The notes: a model not told the origin generated them from the sequence alone. A stretch of DNA of 7,515 bases from Pseudomonadota bacterium (GCA_003242495.1 QGUO01000163.1:1-7515); one strand, 5' to 3'. Shown: positions 1-6,314, counted from the stretch's first letter. A program made the numbers and translations.

Positions 1-1
1 G

Positions 2-814
2 TGGATGCAGTGCGCGCTCATCGCCCTCGCCGGCGCCTTTTTGTTGCTCTTCCTGCTCATGCCGCTCGTCGCGGTATTCGCGGAGGCCTTGCGTGGCGGG
101 ATCGACACTTACTTGAAGGCGCTCGTGGAACCGGACACGCTCGCAGCGGTGAGACTTACGCTCCTGACGGCAGCGATCGCCGTGCCACTGAACCTGGTCT
201 TCGGCGTGACCGCGGCGTGGTGTATCGCCAAGTATGATTTCAAGGGCAAGAGTCTTCTCATTTCACTCATCGATCTGCCGTTCTCCGTCTCGCCGGTCGT
301 GGCGGGCCTGATCTATGTGCTGCTGTTCGGACAGCAGGGTTGGCTCGGGCCATGGTTGCTGGAGCACGATGTCAAGATCATTTTCGCGGTGCCCGGCATC
401 GTCTTGGCGACGGTTTTCGTCACGTTCCCGTTCGTGGCGCGCGAGCTGATTCCGCTGATGCAGAACCAGGGGACCGACGACGAACAGGCCGCATTGTCAT
501 TGGGCGCCACCGGCTGGCAGACCTTCTGGCGCGTGACCCTGCCGAACATCAAGTGGGGCTTGCTCTACGGCGTGTTGCTGTGCAACGCGCGGGCCTTCGG
601 CGAATTCGGCGCCGTCAGCGTGGTGTCGGGCCACATCCGTGGCCAGACCAACACCATGCCGCTGCAGGTCGAGATTCTCTATAACGAGTACTCCTTTGCC
701 GCAGCGTTTGCCGTCGCCTCGCTGCTGGCTGGGCTCGCCCTCGTCACCTTGGCAGCAAAGTCCTTCCTCGAATGGCGCTACGGCGACGAGCTCGCTGCCG
801 GCCAGCGTCACTGA
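2..814 (+). CDS. cysW: Sulfate/thiosulfate ABC transporter permease CysW (5' end cut off)
   Basis: Inner-membrane permease subunit that, with CysT (CysU) and the ATPase CysA, imports sulfate and thiosulfate delivered by a periplasmic binding protein. The frame is open to the left edge (a Trp codon precedes the first visible ATG at 5), and the visible protein begins inside the first hydrophobic segment. By comparison with E. coli CysW, about 18-20 N-terminal residues are missing. Seen in the sequence: several hydrophobic membrane spans; the EAA-type coupling loop around EQAALSLGATGW, which contacts the ATPase; and the conserved CysW block GEFGAVSVVSGHIRGQTNT followed by LQVEILYNEY near the C-terminus. 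Those blocks distinguish it from CysT and from molybdate permeases. The stop is 31 bases before cysA, consistent with one transcript. The usual cysT and binding-protein genes would lie to the left, outside the window. Family call is firm; the true start cannot be seen. Confidence 0.95.
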   Translation, partial: WMQCALIALAGAFLLLFLLMPLVAVFAEALRGGIDTYLKALVEPDTLAAVRLTLLTAAIAVPLNLVFGVTAAWCIAKYDFKGKSLLISLIDLPFSVSPVVAGLIYVLLFGQQGWLGPWLLEHDVKIIFAVPGIVLATVFVTFPFVARELIPLMQNQGTDDEQAALSLGATGWQTFWRVTLPNIKWGLLYGVLLCNARAFGEFGAVSVVSGHIRGQTNTMPLQVEILYNEYSFAAAFAVASLLAGLALVTLAAKSFLEWRYGDELAAGQRH

Positions 815-845
815 TACGGCTTCCTCAAGAAAATTCGGACTGCCC

Positions 846-1994
846 ATGGATATTCACGTTCGCAAGGTTCATAAGCATTTCGGCAGCTTCAAAGCGCTCG
901 ACGGCGTCGATCTCGACATCGGCAGCGGCGAGCTGATCGCGTTGCTCGGCCCCTCCGGTTCCGGTAAGACCACGCTGCTGCGTGTGATCGCGGGCCTGGA
1001 GTTCGCCGATCAGGGGGCCATTCTCTTCGGCGGGAAGGACATGGCACGCGTGCCCGTGCGTGAGCGCGGGGTGGGCTTCGTCTTCCAGCACTATGCGCTG
1101 TTCAAGCACATGAAGGTGATCGACAACGTCTCCTTCGGCCTCAGGGTGCGCAAGCATCGCCCAGACAAGCAGGCCATCCGCCGGCGGGCGCTGGAGCTGC
1201 TGGATCTGGTGCAGCTCACGGGCCTCGAGAATCGCTACCCTGCTCAGCTCTCGGGCGGCCAACGCCAGCGTGTCGCACTGGCGCGCGCGCTGGCCGTGGA
1301 GCCCAGGGTGCTGCTGCTCGACGAGCCTTTCGGTGCGCTGGACGCCAAGGTGCGCAAGGATCTGCGACGCTGGCTGCGCCAGCTTCACAAGGAACTGCAC
1401 ATCACCACCATCTTCGTCACTCACGATCAGGAAGAGGCCATGGAGGTGGCCGACCGCATCGTCGTCATGGACGGGGGCAAGGTGGCGCAGGTGGGCACGG
1501 TGGACGCCCTGTATGAACAGCCTGTCTCACCGTTCGTCTTCGAGTTTCTGGGGAGCGCCAACGTGTTGCCCGTACAGGCGCGCGGCGGGGAAATTTTCCT
1601 GTTGGAGGATACCTCGACGCCGCTGGCCACGGCTGCCGGTCATTCGGATGGCATGCTGACGCTCTACGTGCGTCCCGGGGACCTGCGCATCGCGCCTGAT
1701 GATCGGCCGGGACTCGAGGTGGTGGTCGATTCGGTGCAGCGCACCGGGCTCCTGGTGCGGGCCGACGTTCGTACCGTGACTGGCAATGCACCGTTGCAGG
1801 TGGAACTGCCGCATCTGCATCACGACGTGAAGACGTTCGTGTCCGGAGCCAGATTGCGCCTGCGTCTGCTGCAGTTCAGCCTTTACCCGCAGGATTCTCC
1901 GCGGGAGACGCAGACGGCCGGCGGGCACGAACTGGCGAGGGCGCAAGCCGCTCACGCCACGTACCGTCCGAGCCGTGTCGGCGAGCAGCGCTGA
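846..1994 (+). CDS. cysA: Sulfate/thiosulfate import ATP-binding protein CysA
   Basis: Cytoplasmic ATPase that powers the CysT/CysW sulfate importer; 382 residues from the ATG at 846. That start puts the protein at the family's usual N-terminus (MDIHVRKVHKHFG); the frame stays open further upstream but that part overlaps cysW and is not CysA-like. All ABC motifs are intact: Walker A GPSGSGKTT (35-43), Q-loop Gln81, signature LSGGQ (135-139), Walker B VLLLDEP (155-161), D-loop GALD (163-166) and switch His193. A TOBE-like regulatory domain covers roughly residues 240-348. The family normally ends near the LYP at 346-348; here another 34 hydrophilic residues, rich in Arg, Ala, Glu and Gln, follow. 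No strong Shine-Dalgarno is visible; an AAGAAAA run about 12 bases upstream is the best match, so translation may be coupled to cysW. Confidence is high for function, lower for the role of the tail. Confidence 0.95.
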   Translation: MDIHVRKVHKHFGSFKALDGVDLDIGSGELIALLGPSGSGKTTLLRVIAGLEFADQGAILFGGKDMARVPVRERGVGFVFQHYALFKHMKVIDNVSFGLRVRKHRPDKQAIRRRALELLDLVQLTGLENRYPAQLSGGQRQRVALARALAVEPRVLLLDEPFGALDAKVRKDLRRWLRQLHKELHITTIFVTHDQEEAMEVADRIVVMDGGKVAQVGTVDALYEQPVSPFVFEFLGSANVLPVQARGGEIFLLEDTSTPLATAAGHSDGMLTLYVRPGDLRIAPDDRPGLEVVVDSVQRTGLLVRADVRTVTGNAPLQVELPHLHHDVKTFVSGARLRLRLLQFSLYPQDSPRETQTAGGHELARAQAAHATYRPSRVGEQR

Positions 1995-2137
1995 GACAAG
2001 CGTGACCATCGGTGCCGAGGAGCCGGATCGAACGGGTGGCCACGCTCAGGTGAGAAGAATGGACACCCAGGTGGCTGCGTCGGCGCGCGTCGTTGCGCGA
2101 GGGTCTTGGACGGCGGGCTGGCCCGGTGTGTGGCCGA

Positions 2138-2159
2138 GCCCGACAGCTCGAGGTCGGGC
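2138..2159 (+). terminator. Candidate hairpin downstream of cysA
   Basis: A perfect 7-bp inverted repeat, GCCCGAC (2138-2144) and GTCGGGC (2153-2159), with an 8-base loop. It lies about 145 bases after the cysA stop and before the next ORF. It is followed by ATTCAACC rather than a run of T, so it is not a classical intrinsic terminator. It may end or stabilise the cys transcript, or be chance in GC-rich DNA. The stretch from the cysA stop to 2211 shows nothing else convincing: the one frame open through most of it (to a stop at 2178) has only about 69% G/C at third positions. Confidence 0.3.
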
Positions 2160-2211
2160 ATTCAACCTGCGATGTTGACGCACCCTTCGCAGGTCGGCAC
2201 CCTGATGACCG

Positions 2212-2532
2212 ATGAGCACCATGAAGAACACGGCCGCCGAGCACGTCCCGTCGGCGGCACGCCCTGGGCTGCGCAATGACGAGATGGGTGTCGGCGAAGC
2301 CGCCTGCGCGCTCGATCTCGGCGCCGCAAGGCCGCCGTTGGTCCCGTTCGGGCATCGGGGAGTGAGAGTGCAGAAGATCGCGCCGCGGGTCGGCGCAATG
2401 GGGCACGACATGGCACGCACGGATGGCTGGGACGAGCCGCCGGGCGGGCGCTCCGTCACCGTCGCGTCGCTCAGGCAGTGCATGGCGACCTTCATGTCGG
2501 TCGGCTTCAAGGTCATCGGTCAAAGCGCCTGA
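2212..2532 (+). CDS. Hypothetical protein, 106 aa, unrecognised
   Basis: I do not recognise this ORF. It lies alone between cysA and the MFS gene and ends 25 bases before the proposed MFS start. Support is compositional: counted over its 106 codons, G+C is about 67%, 56% and 86% at positions 1, 2 and 3, the pattern of a true gene in GC-rich bacteria. A longer antisense ORF (2046-2516) shares the same third positions, but its first position would be poorer in G+C than its second, which argues against it. The product is Gly- and Ala-rich with scattered charged residues, no signal peptide, no membrane span and no CxxC or other catalytic motif that I can name. The Shine-Dalgarno is poor (only AGG about 20 bases upstream), so the start is uncertain; ATG 2221 is an in-frame alternative. 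It could be a small orphan gene, a remnant of a longer one, or non-coding. Confidence 0.4.
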   Translation: MSTMKNTAAEHVPSAARPGLRNDEMGVGEAACALDLGAARPPLVPFGHRGVRVQKIAPRVGAMGHDMARTDGWDEPPGGRSVTVASLRQCMATFMSVGFKVIGQSA

Positions 2533-2545
2533 TCCACCAGGCAGC

Positions 2546-2560
2546 AGGACGGCACACGTG
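2546..2560 (+). promoter_or_regulatory. Ribosome binding site and GTG start of the MFS gene
   Basis: AGGA at 2546-2549 is followed, after 8 bases, by GTG at 2558. This is the best-spaced Shine-Dalgarno among the in-frame starts: ATG 2618 has only GGCGGG touching the start, and GTG 2657 has AAGGA only 2 bases away. It lies 14 bases after the stop of the preceding small ORF, which would allow the two to be co-translated. Confidence 0.45.
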
Positions 2561-3970
2561 GATTCGCATGGCGCCGCTCAGCGGCCGACAGAAGGCGACG
2601 TCCCGGGCGCTGGCGGGATGCCGCCGGGCAAGCCCGACGAGTCATCCCGAAGGACAGTGCATGCCGCACGTTCGGGCGCCTATGCGTGGATCGTGCTGGC
2701 GCTGTTGTGGCTGGTCTATGTCCTGAATTTTCTCGATCGACAGTTGTTGTCGATCCTGGCAAAGCCAATCCAGGACGAGCTGGGCCTCAGTGACGGCCAG
2801 CTCGGGCGCCTGAGCGGACTGTATTTCGCGCTGTTCTACTGCATTCTCGGCGTTCCAGTCGCCTGGCTGGCCGATCGCACCAACCGCGTCCGTATCCTGG
2901 CCGCGGCGTGCGCCCTATGGAGTGCCGCCACGGTCGCGTGCGGGATGGCCCGGAACTACGGGCAGCTCGCCATTGCCCGCATGAGCGTTGGCGTCGGCGA
3001 GGCAGGCGGTGTGCCGCCTTCGTATTCGATCATCTCGGACTATTTCCCTGCCTCTCGGCGCGGGACGGCATTGGGACTGTTCAATCTCGGTCCGCCCATC
3101 GGCCAGGCATTGGGTGTGGCGTTCGGCGCGAAGATCGCCGCGGCCTACGACTGGCGCCTGGCGTTCGTCGTGCTCGGCCTTGCGGGGCTCGTGGCCGCGG
3201 CAGCCGTGTGGGGCGTGATCCGGGAACCGCGCCGCGGCGCCACGGACGCGCCCGTCGCGACGGAAGCGCCGCCAGCGGCGCAGGCGCGTGTGAGCTTCTG
3301 GTCGACGCTGTGGACGTTCGCGAGGCGGCCGACGCTGACGCTCGTTGCGCTCGCAGCGGGCGCCACCCAGTTCGTGACGTATGGGACCATGGCGTTCACG
3401 ACTCTGTTCCTGATGCGCGAGAAGTCGATGACGCTCGACCAGATCGCGGTCTGGTACGCGCTGCTGATTGCGATATGTGTCAGTGGGGGCATCTTCCTGT
3501 CGGGGAGGCTGATCGACCGTTTCGCCCGGCGCACGCCGCGGGTGTACGGGTACCTTCCGGGTACTGCGCTCGCCGTGTCGGTGCCGTTCTTCATCGGCTT
3601 CGTACAGGCGCCCACCTGGCCGGTGGCGCTCGCCTTTCTCGCGGTACCGACTTTTCTCGGCCACTTCTATCTGACGCCCGCGGTGACCCTGGTGCAGAAC
3701 TCGGTGTCTGCGCGGGAGCGCACCCTGGCAGGCGCCGTGCTGCTGCTGGTGATGAACCTGATCGGTCTGGGCCTCGGGCCCACGTGGCTGGGAGCCGTCA
3801 GTGACTGGCTGCGCCCAGCCCACCCGACGAACGCCTTGCAGCTCGCCTTCTACAGCCTGATCCCCTTCTACTTGCTGGCCATCGCCCTGCATCTCGCGTT
3901 GGGGCGGCGGCTCGGTCGTGGGCGCGAGCTCCTGCCGGACCCGGTGCGCCCCGGCGGCACCGCACGCTGA
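2558..3970 (+). CDS. Spinster-like MFS transporter
   Basis: Inner-membrane secondary transporter of the major facilitator superfamily, 470 residues from GTG 2558, with about 12 hydrophobic spans. It has the blocks typical of the bacterial spinster-like group: NFLDRQ in the first span (57-62), a motif-A loop GVPVAWLADRTNRVR (98-112), RMSVGVGEAGG (141-151), and SDYFPASRRGTALG (160-173) before the fifth span. A hydrophilic central loop (about 223-250) separates the two six-helix halves. The substrate is not predictable; bacterial members of this group are mostly uncharacterised. GTG 2558 was chosen because AGGA sits 8 bases upstream. ATG 2618 (450 residues) is the main alternative, since the first 40 residues are hydrophilic and unlike the family; the frame also stays open to ATG 2423. 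There is no obvious functional link to the cys genes. Confidence 0.88.
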   Translation: MDSHGAAQRPTEGDVPGAGGMPPGKPDESSRRTVHAARSGAYAWIVLALLWLVYVLNFLDRQLLSILAKPIQDELGLSDGQLGRLSGLYFALFYCILGVPVAWLADRTNRVRILAAACALWSAATVACGMARNYGQLAIARMSVGVGEAGGVPPSYSIISDYFPASRRGTALGLFNLGPPIGQALGVAFGAKIAAAYDWRLAFVVLGLAGLVAAAAVWGVIREPRRGATDAPVATEAPPAAQARVSFWSTLWTFARRPTLTLVALAAGATQFVTYGTMAFTTLFLMREKSMTLDQIAVWYALLIAICVSGGIFLSGRLIDRFARRTPRVYGYLPGTALAVSVPFFIGFVQAPTWPVALAFLAVPTFLGHFYLTPAVTLVQNSVSARERTLAGAVLLLVMNLIGLGLGPTWLGAVSDWLRPAHPTNALQLAFYSLIPFYLLAIALHLALGRRLGRGRELLPDPVRPGGTAR

Positions 3971-3997
3971 TCGGTCTCAAGGCTGCCTGCGGCGCTC

Positions 3998-4016
3998 GAA
4001 ACGCGATTGGCGTTTC
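3998..4016 (+). terminator. Candidate terminator hairpin after the MFS gene
   Basis: A perfect 7-bp stem, GAAACGC (3998-4004) and GCGTTTC (4010-4016), with the 5-base loop GATTG, starting 27 bases after the MFS stop. The right arm carries TTT, but no T-run follows, so any termination would be weak or partial. It sits in the 136-base spacer before the cyclodeaminase-like gene. Confidence 0.35.
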
Positions 4017-4080
4017 ACCTCGTGTGGAACCTCACCAGGCCACGGCGACTTGGGCAAAGAGTGCGGCGCCTCATCACGCG

Positions 4081-4109
4081 GGTGGCTTGCCACCGGGGAG
4101 ACGACTCTG
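4081..4109 (+). promoter_or_regulatory. Hairpin, Shine-Dalgarno and CTG start of the cyclodeaminase-like gene
   Basis: GGTGGC (4081-4086) and GCCACC (4089-4094) form a small hairpin, 5 bp with loop CTTG when folded realistically. It abuts the Shine-Dalgarno GGGGAG (4095-4100), and CTG follows 6 bases later at 4107. The purine-rich site decides the start, since no common start codon lies near it in this frame. The adjacent hairpin could tune access to the site; that is inference only. Confidence 0.45.
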
Positions 4110-4589
4110 AACGACATCGATATTGCAGACCAGCGCGTCGCCGCGGTGATCGAGGCGATCGCGTCGGGCAACGTGGCGCCCGGTGCCGGCTCGGCCGGCG
4201 CATTGGCCCTGGCGCTGGCGACGGCTTGCACGCGCAAGGCGGTCAATATCACGCTCAGGCACGATCCGCACGACGAGGCGCTGGCTCGCGCCGGGGAACG
4301 CCTCGAATGCATCGGAGCGGCCGCGTTGGCAGGTGCCGAAGAGGACGCGAGCCGCTTTGCCGAGTTCGTACGGGAGAAAGATGCGCCGACGGCGACGGCC
4401 CTGGTGCGAGCCGGCGAACGTCTCGATCGACTGGGCATTGTATTGGCGGCGCTGCTCGATGAGGTGGAGCCGCGGGTGGCCACAGCAGTCGCCGGCGATG
4501 TGAAGGCTGCGCGCGCGCTATGTGATGCGTTCGCAACGATTCAGCATCAAAACCTGGTGGAGAATCGTCAGGCGGCCGGGTCGGCCTGA
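4107..4589 (+). CDS. Cyclodeaminase/cyclohydrolase (FTCD_C-like) family protein, short form
   Basis: Helical cytoplasmic protein related to the C-terminal domain of formiminotransferase-cyclodeaminase and to stand-alone methenyltetrahydrofolate cyclohydrolases (FchA-like). Seen: an N-terminal helix ending in AIASGNVAPGAGSAGALALALA (about 17-38), matching the family's A-SG-P-PGGGS-AAL block, and AGAEEDASRFAEF (75-87), matching the EEDA-F element. The family glycine triplet PGGGS reads PGAGS here. The open frame runs upstream into the MFS gene, but homology begins at about 4110 and no ATG, GTG or TTG lies between the MFS stop and there. CTG 4107, 6 bases after GGGGAG, is the best start and gives 160 residues, against about 180-210 for relatives; the shortfall is in the second half. 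An ALxRAGERL element occurs twice (58-66 and 98-106). A folate-linked role is plausible but unproven; a full catalytic set is not evident. Confidence 0.72.
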   Translation: MNDIDIADQRVAAVIEAIASGNVAPGAGSAGALALALATACTRKAVNITLRHDPHDEALARAGERLECIGAAALAGAEEDASRFAEFVREKDAPTATALVRAGERLDRLGIVLAALLDEVEPRVATAVAGDVKAARALCDAFATIQHQNLVENRQAAGSA

Positions 4590-4616
4590 ACGCGGCGGGA
4601 TACGAAGCTGCCGCCC

Positions 4617-4646
4617 TCAGGGGCAGTTCGGGGACTCGGGGTCCAT
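4617..4646 (-). CDS. Possible 9-codon micro-ORF (MDPESPNCP)
   Basis: On the - strand an AGGAG Shine-Dalgarno (complement of 4654-4658) stands 7 bases before ATG (4646-4644), which opens a 9-codon frame ending in TGA at 4619-4617. It lies past the metY stop on the metY strand, beyond the strong hairpin at 4703-4730, and antisense to the end of the cyclodeaminase transcript. The site is as good as those of the real genes here, but the peptide is tiny and has no known relative that I recognise. It may be chance. Confidence 0.15.
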   Translation of the reverse strand: MDPESPNCP

Positions 4647-4668
4647 GTCGGGACTCCTGTTGGAGCGC

Positions 4669-4703
4669 TTCCCGATACCGGTCGATTGATACGCAATCGG
4701 GAA
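4669..4703. repeat. 8-bp inverted repeat in the convergent spacer
   Basis: TTCCCGAT (4669-4676) and ATCGGGAA (4696-4703) are perfect inverted arms separated by 19 bases. Inside, CGATT (4683-4687) and AATCG (4695-4699) form an alternative 5-bp hairpin using part of the right arm, so the two folds exclude each other. The outer arm touches the strong hairpin starting at 4703. It may be part of a terminator or an mRNA 3'-end structure for metY. Confidence 0.45.
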
Positions 4704-4730
4704 CCGGGCGACGGTCTGCCGTCGCCCGGT
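4703..4730. terminator. Strong hairpin between convergent genes, probable bidirectional terminator
   Basis: A perfect 12-bp stem, ACCGGGCGACGG (4703-4714) and CCGTCGCCCGGT (4719-4730), with a 4-base loop TCTG. It lies 14 bases beyond the metY stop and about 115 bases after the stop of the cyclodeaminase-like gene, where both transcripts should end. Neither side has a T-run, so it departs from the textbook intrinsic terminator; it could stop polymerase with help or protect 3' ends. The rest of the 4590-4744 spacer holds the weaker repeats and the micro-ORF listed separately. Confidence 0.6.
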
Positions 4731-4744
4731 CTGCCGATGCTCCG

Positions 4745-6037
4745 TCAAGCCTGGGAGGCGGCGAGTGCCTGATCCAGATCGGCAATCAGATCGTCGGGAT
4801 GCTCGATCCCCAACGACAGGCGGACCATGTCCTCGGTCACGCCCGCCTTCTGCAGCTCGTCGGCCGAAAGCTGCCGATGCGTCGTCGAAGCCGGATGCGT
4901 GGCAAGTGATTTCGCGTCGCCGATGTTCACCAGGCGCGTGAACAGCTTCAATGCGTCCTGGAATTTGGCGCCGGCCTCACGTCCGCCCTCGAGTCCGAAG
5001 GTGAGGATGCCGGACGCGCGTCCGCCAAGATATTTCTTCGCGAGCGCATGATCCGGATGATCGGGGAGGCCGGCATATTGCACCCACTTCACGCGGGGAT
5101 GCTGCTGAAGGTGACGCGCCACGCGCAGCGCGTTCTCACAGGTGCGCTCCATGCGCAATGCCAGCGTCTGGATGCCCTGCAGGATCAGGAAGGCATTGAG
5201 TGGCGAAATCGCCGCGCCGGTGTTCCGCAGCGGTACGACGCGTGCCCGTCCGATATAGGCGGCCGGCCCCAAGGCCTCGGTGTACACCACGCCGTGGTAG
5301 CTGACGTCCGGCTCGTTCAGGCGACGGAAACGCTCCTTGTGGTCCGCCCAGGGGAAGCGACCGGAGTCGACGATGACGCCGCCGAGTGCCACGCCGTGAC
5401 CGCCGATGTACTTCGTGAGCGAATGAACGACGATGTCTGCGCCGTGCTCGATGGGACGCACCAGGTAGGGCGTCCCCACGGTGTTGTCCACGATCAGCGG
5501 TACCCCGGCCTCGTGCGCGACGGCTGCCAGGGCGGCGATGTCGGTGATGTTGCCCAGCGGGTTGCCGATGGTCTCGGCGAACACGGCCTTGGTGCGCCCG
5601 TCGATCAGGCGGCGAAAGGAGGCTGGATCGCGGGGGTCGGCCATGCGCACCTCGATGCCGAACTGCGGCATGGTGTGCGCGAACAGATTGTAGGTTCCGC
5701 CGTAGAGCGTGCTGGCGCTCACGATGTTGTCGCCGGCCTCGGCGATCGTCAGGATCGAATACGTGACCGCAGCCTGGCCCGAGGCGAGCGCGAGCGCGCC
5801 GACACCGCCTTCGAGAGCCGCGAGCCGCTCCTCGAGCACGGCCTGCGTGGGGTTCATGATGCGGGTGTAGATGTTCCCCTGCACCTTCAGATCGAACAGG
5901 TCGGCCCCGTGCTGCGTGTCATCGAAGGCGTACGCCACCGTCTGGTAGATGGGCACTGCGGCGGCGCGAGTGGTCGGGTCGGGACGGTAGCCGGCGTGTA
6001 CGAGCTGCGTCTCGAGCTTCCAGTTCGCTTCAGTCAT
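4745..6037 (-). CDS. metY: O-acetylhomoserine aminocarboxypropyltransferase (sulfhydrylase) MetY
   Basis: PLP-dependent cytoplasmic enzyme of the Cys/Met metabolism family that joins O-acetylhomoserine and sulfide to give homocysteine, the direct sulfhydrylation route to methionine. Length 430, as expected for MetY and longer than MetB or MetZ (about 380-400). Visible: NIYTRIMNPT (55-64) with the phosphate-contacting Tyr57 and Arg59; SGQAA (86-90); Asp184 in IVDNTVGTPYL, which pairs with the PLP ring nitrogen; the Schiff-base Lys209 in VVHSLTKYIGGHG; and the C-terminal VRLSLGIEHPDDL (405-417) whose Arg406 binds substrate carboxylate. ATG 6037 is chosen because GGAGG stands 6 bases upstream and MTEANWKLETQLVHAGY is the family N-terminus; in-frame codons further upstream are not protein-like. 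It is transcribed alone, away from dsbG, and converges on the + strand genes. It logically uses sulfide made from sulfate brought in by CysW/CysA. Some homologues accept O-succinylhomoserine, so donor choice is inferred. Confidence 0.96.
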   Translation of the reverse strand: MTEANWKLETQLVHAGYRPDPTTRAAAVPIYQTVAYAFDDTQHGADLFDLKVQGNIYTRIMNPTQAVLEERLAALEGGVGALALASGQAAVTYSILTIAEAGDNIVSASTLYGGTYNLFAHTMPQFGIEVRMADPRDPASFRRLIDGRTKAVFAETIGNPLGNITDIAALAAVAHEAGVPLIVDNTVGTPYLVRPIEHGADIVVHSLTKYIGGHGVALGGVIVDSGRFPWADHKERFRRLNEPDVSYHGVVYTEALGPAAYIGRARVVPLRNTGAAISPLNAFLILQGIQTLALRMERTCENALRVARHLQQHPRVKWVQYAGLPDHPDHALAKKYLGGRASGILTFGLEGGREAGAKFQDALKLFTRLVNIGDAKSLATHPASTTHRQLSADELQKAGVTEDMVRLSLGIEHPDDLIADLDQALAASQA

Positions 6038-6043
6038 CAGGAT

Positions 6044-6092
6044 CCTCCGGTCGGAAACTGCCGAGTCTACCCGCGACCGGGCCCTGTGCGAA
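6044..6092 (-). promoter_or_regulatory. Candidate metY promoter and ribosome binding site
   Basis: Read on the - strand: TTCGCA (6092-6087) as a -35 box, 17 bases, TAGACT (6069-6064) as a -10 box, each matching 4 of 6 sigma-70 consensus bases. The start of transcription would fall near 6057, giving a leader of about 20 bases with a strong GGAGG (6048-6044) 6 bases before the ATG. Such a leader is too short for a SAM riboswitch. The GGAGG is clear; the promoter boxes are a moderate match and unproven. Confidence 0.4.
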
Positions 6093-6294
6093 GCGCTCCC
6101 GGTGCTGCCTCGAGCACGCGTCGGGCGCAATCTGAGCGGGAATGCACGACAGCGCGCCGGCACAACCGTTCACGCCGGGTGCCAGCCGGCCTCGGCGGAG
6201 GCATTCGCTGCGGCGGGGCGGCGAGTGGCCGCCATCGGAAAAAGCGTGTCCTTCGCGTGCAGTCGCCCTGCGCGTGGAAGGACGCCGCGGCGCA

Positions 6295-6314
6295 CGCCGG
6301 GCGTTTTCCCGGCG
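6295..6314 (-). terminator. Hairpin downstream of dsbG
   Basis: Perfect 7-bp stem, CGCCGGG and CCCGGCG with a 6-base loop (AAAACG on the dsbG strand), starting about 21 bases past the dsbG stop. Position and stem strength suit a terminator for the tlpA-like/dsbG transcript, but on that strand it is followed by TGCGCCG rather than a T-run. Confidence 0.45.

Noticed and set aside
2046..2516. 156-codon ORF on the - strand antisense to the orphan + ORF
   Set aside because: It shares the G/C-rich third positions with the + frame, but its first codon position would be poorer in G+C than its second, the reverse of real genes; its product is Pro/Ser/Arg-rich with no recognisable domain.
2915..3892. 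325-codon - strand ORF opposite the MFS gene
   Set aside because: Hydrophilic Arg/Gln/His-rich shadow of a membrane protein whose transporter motifs are clear on the + strand.
3918..4106. Upstream ATG start (3918) for the cyclodeaminase-like protein
   Set aside because: It would overlap the MFS gene by 53 bases and add 63 residues of Arg/Ser/Cys-rich sequence unlike the family, and it lacks the good Shine-Dalgarno seen before CTG 4107.
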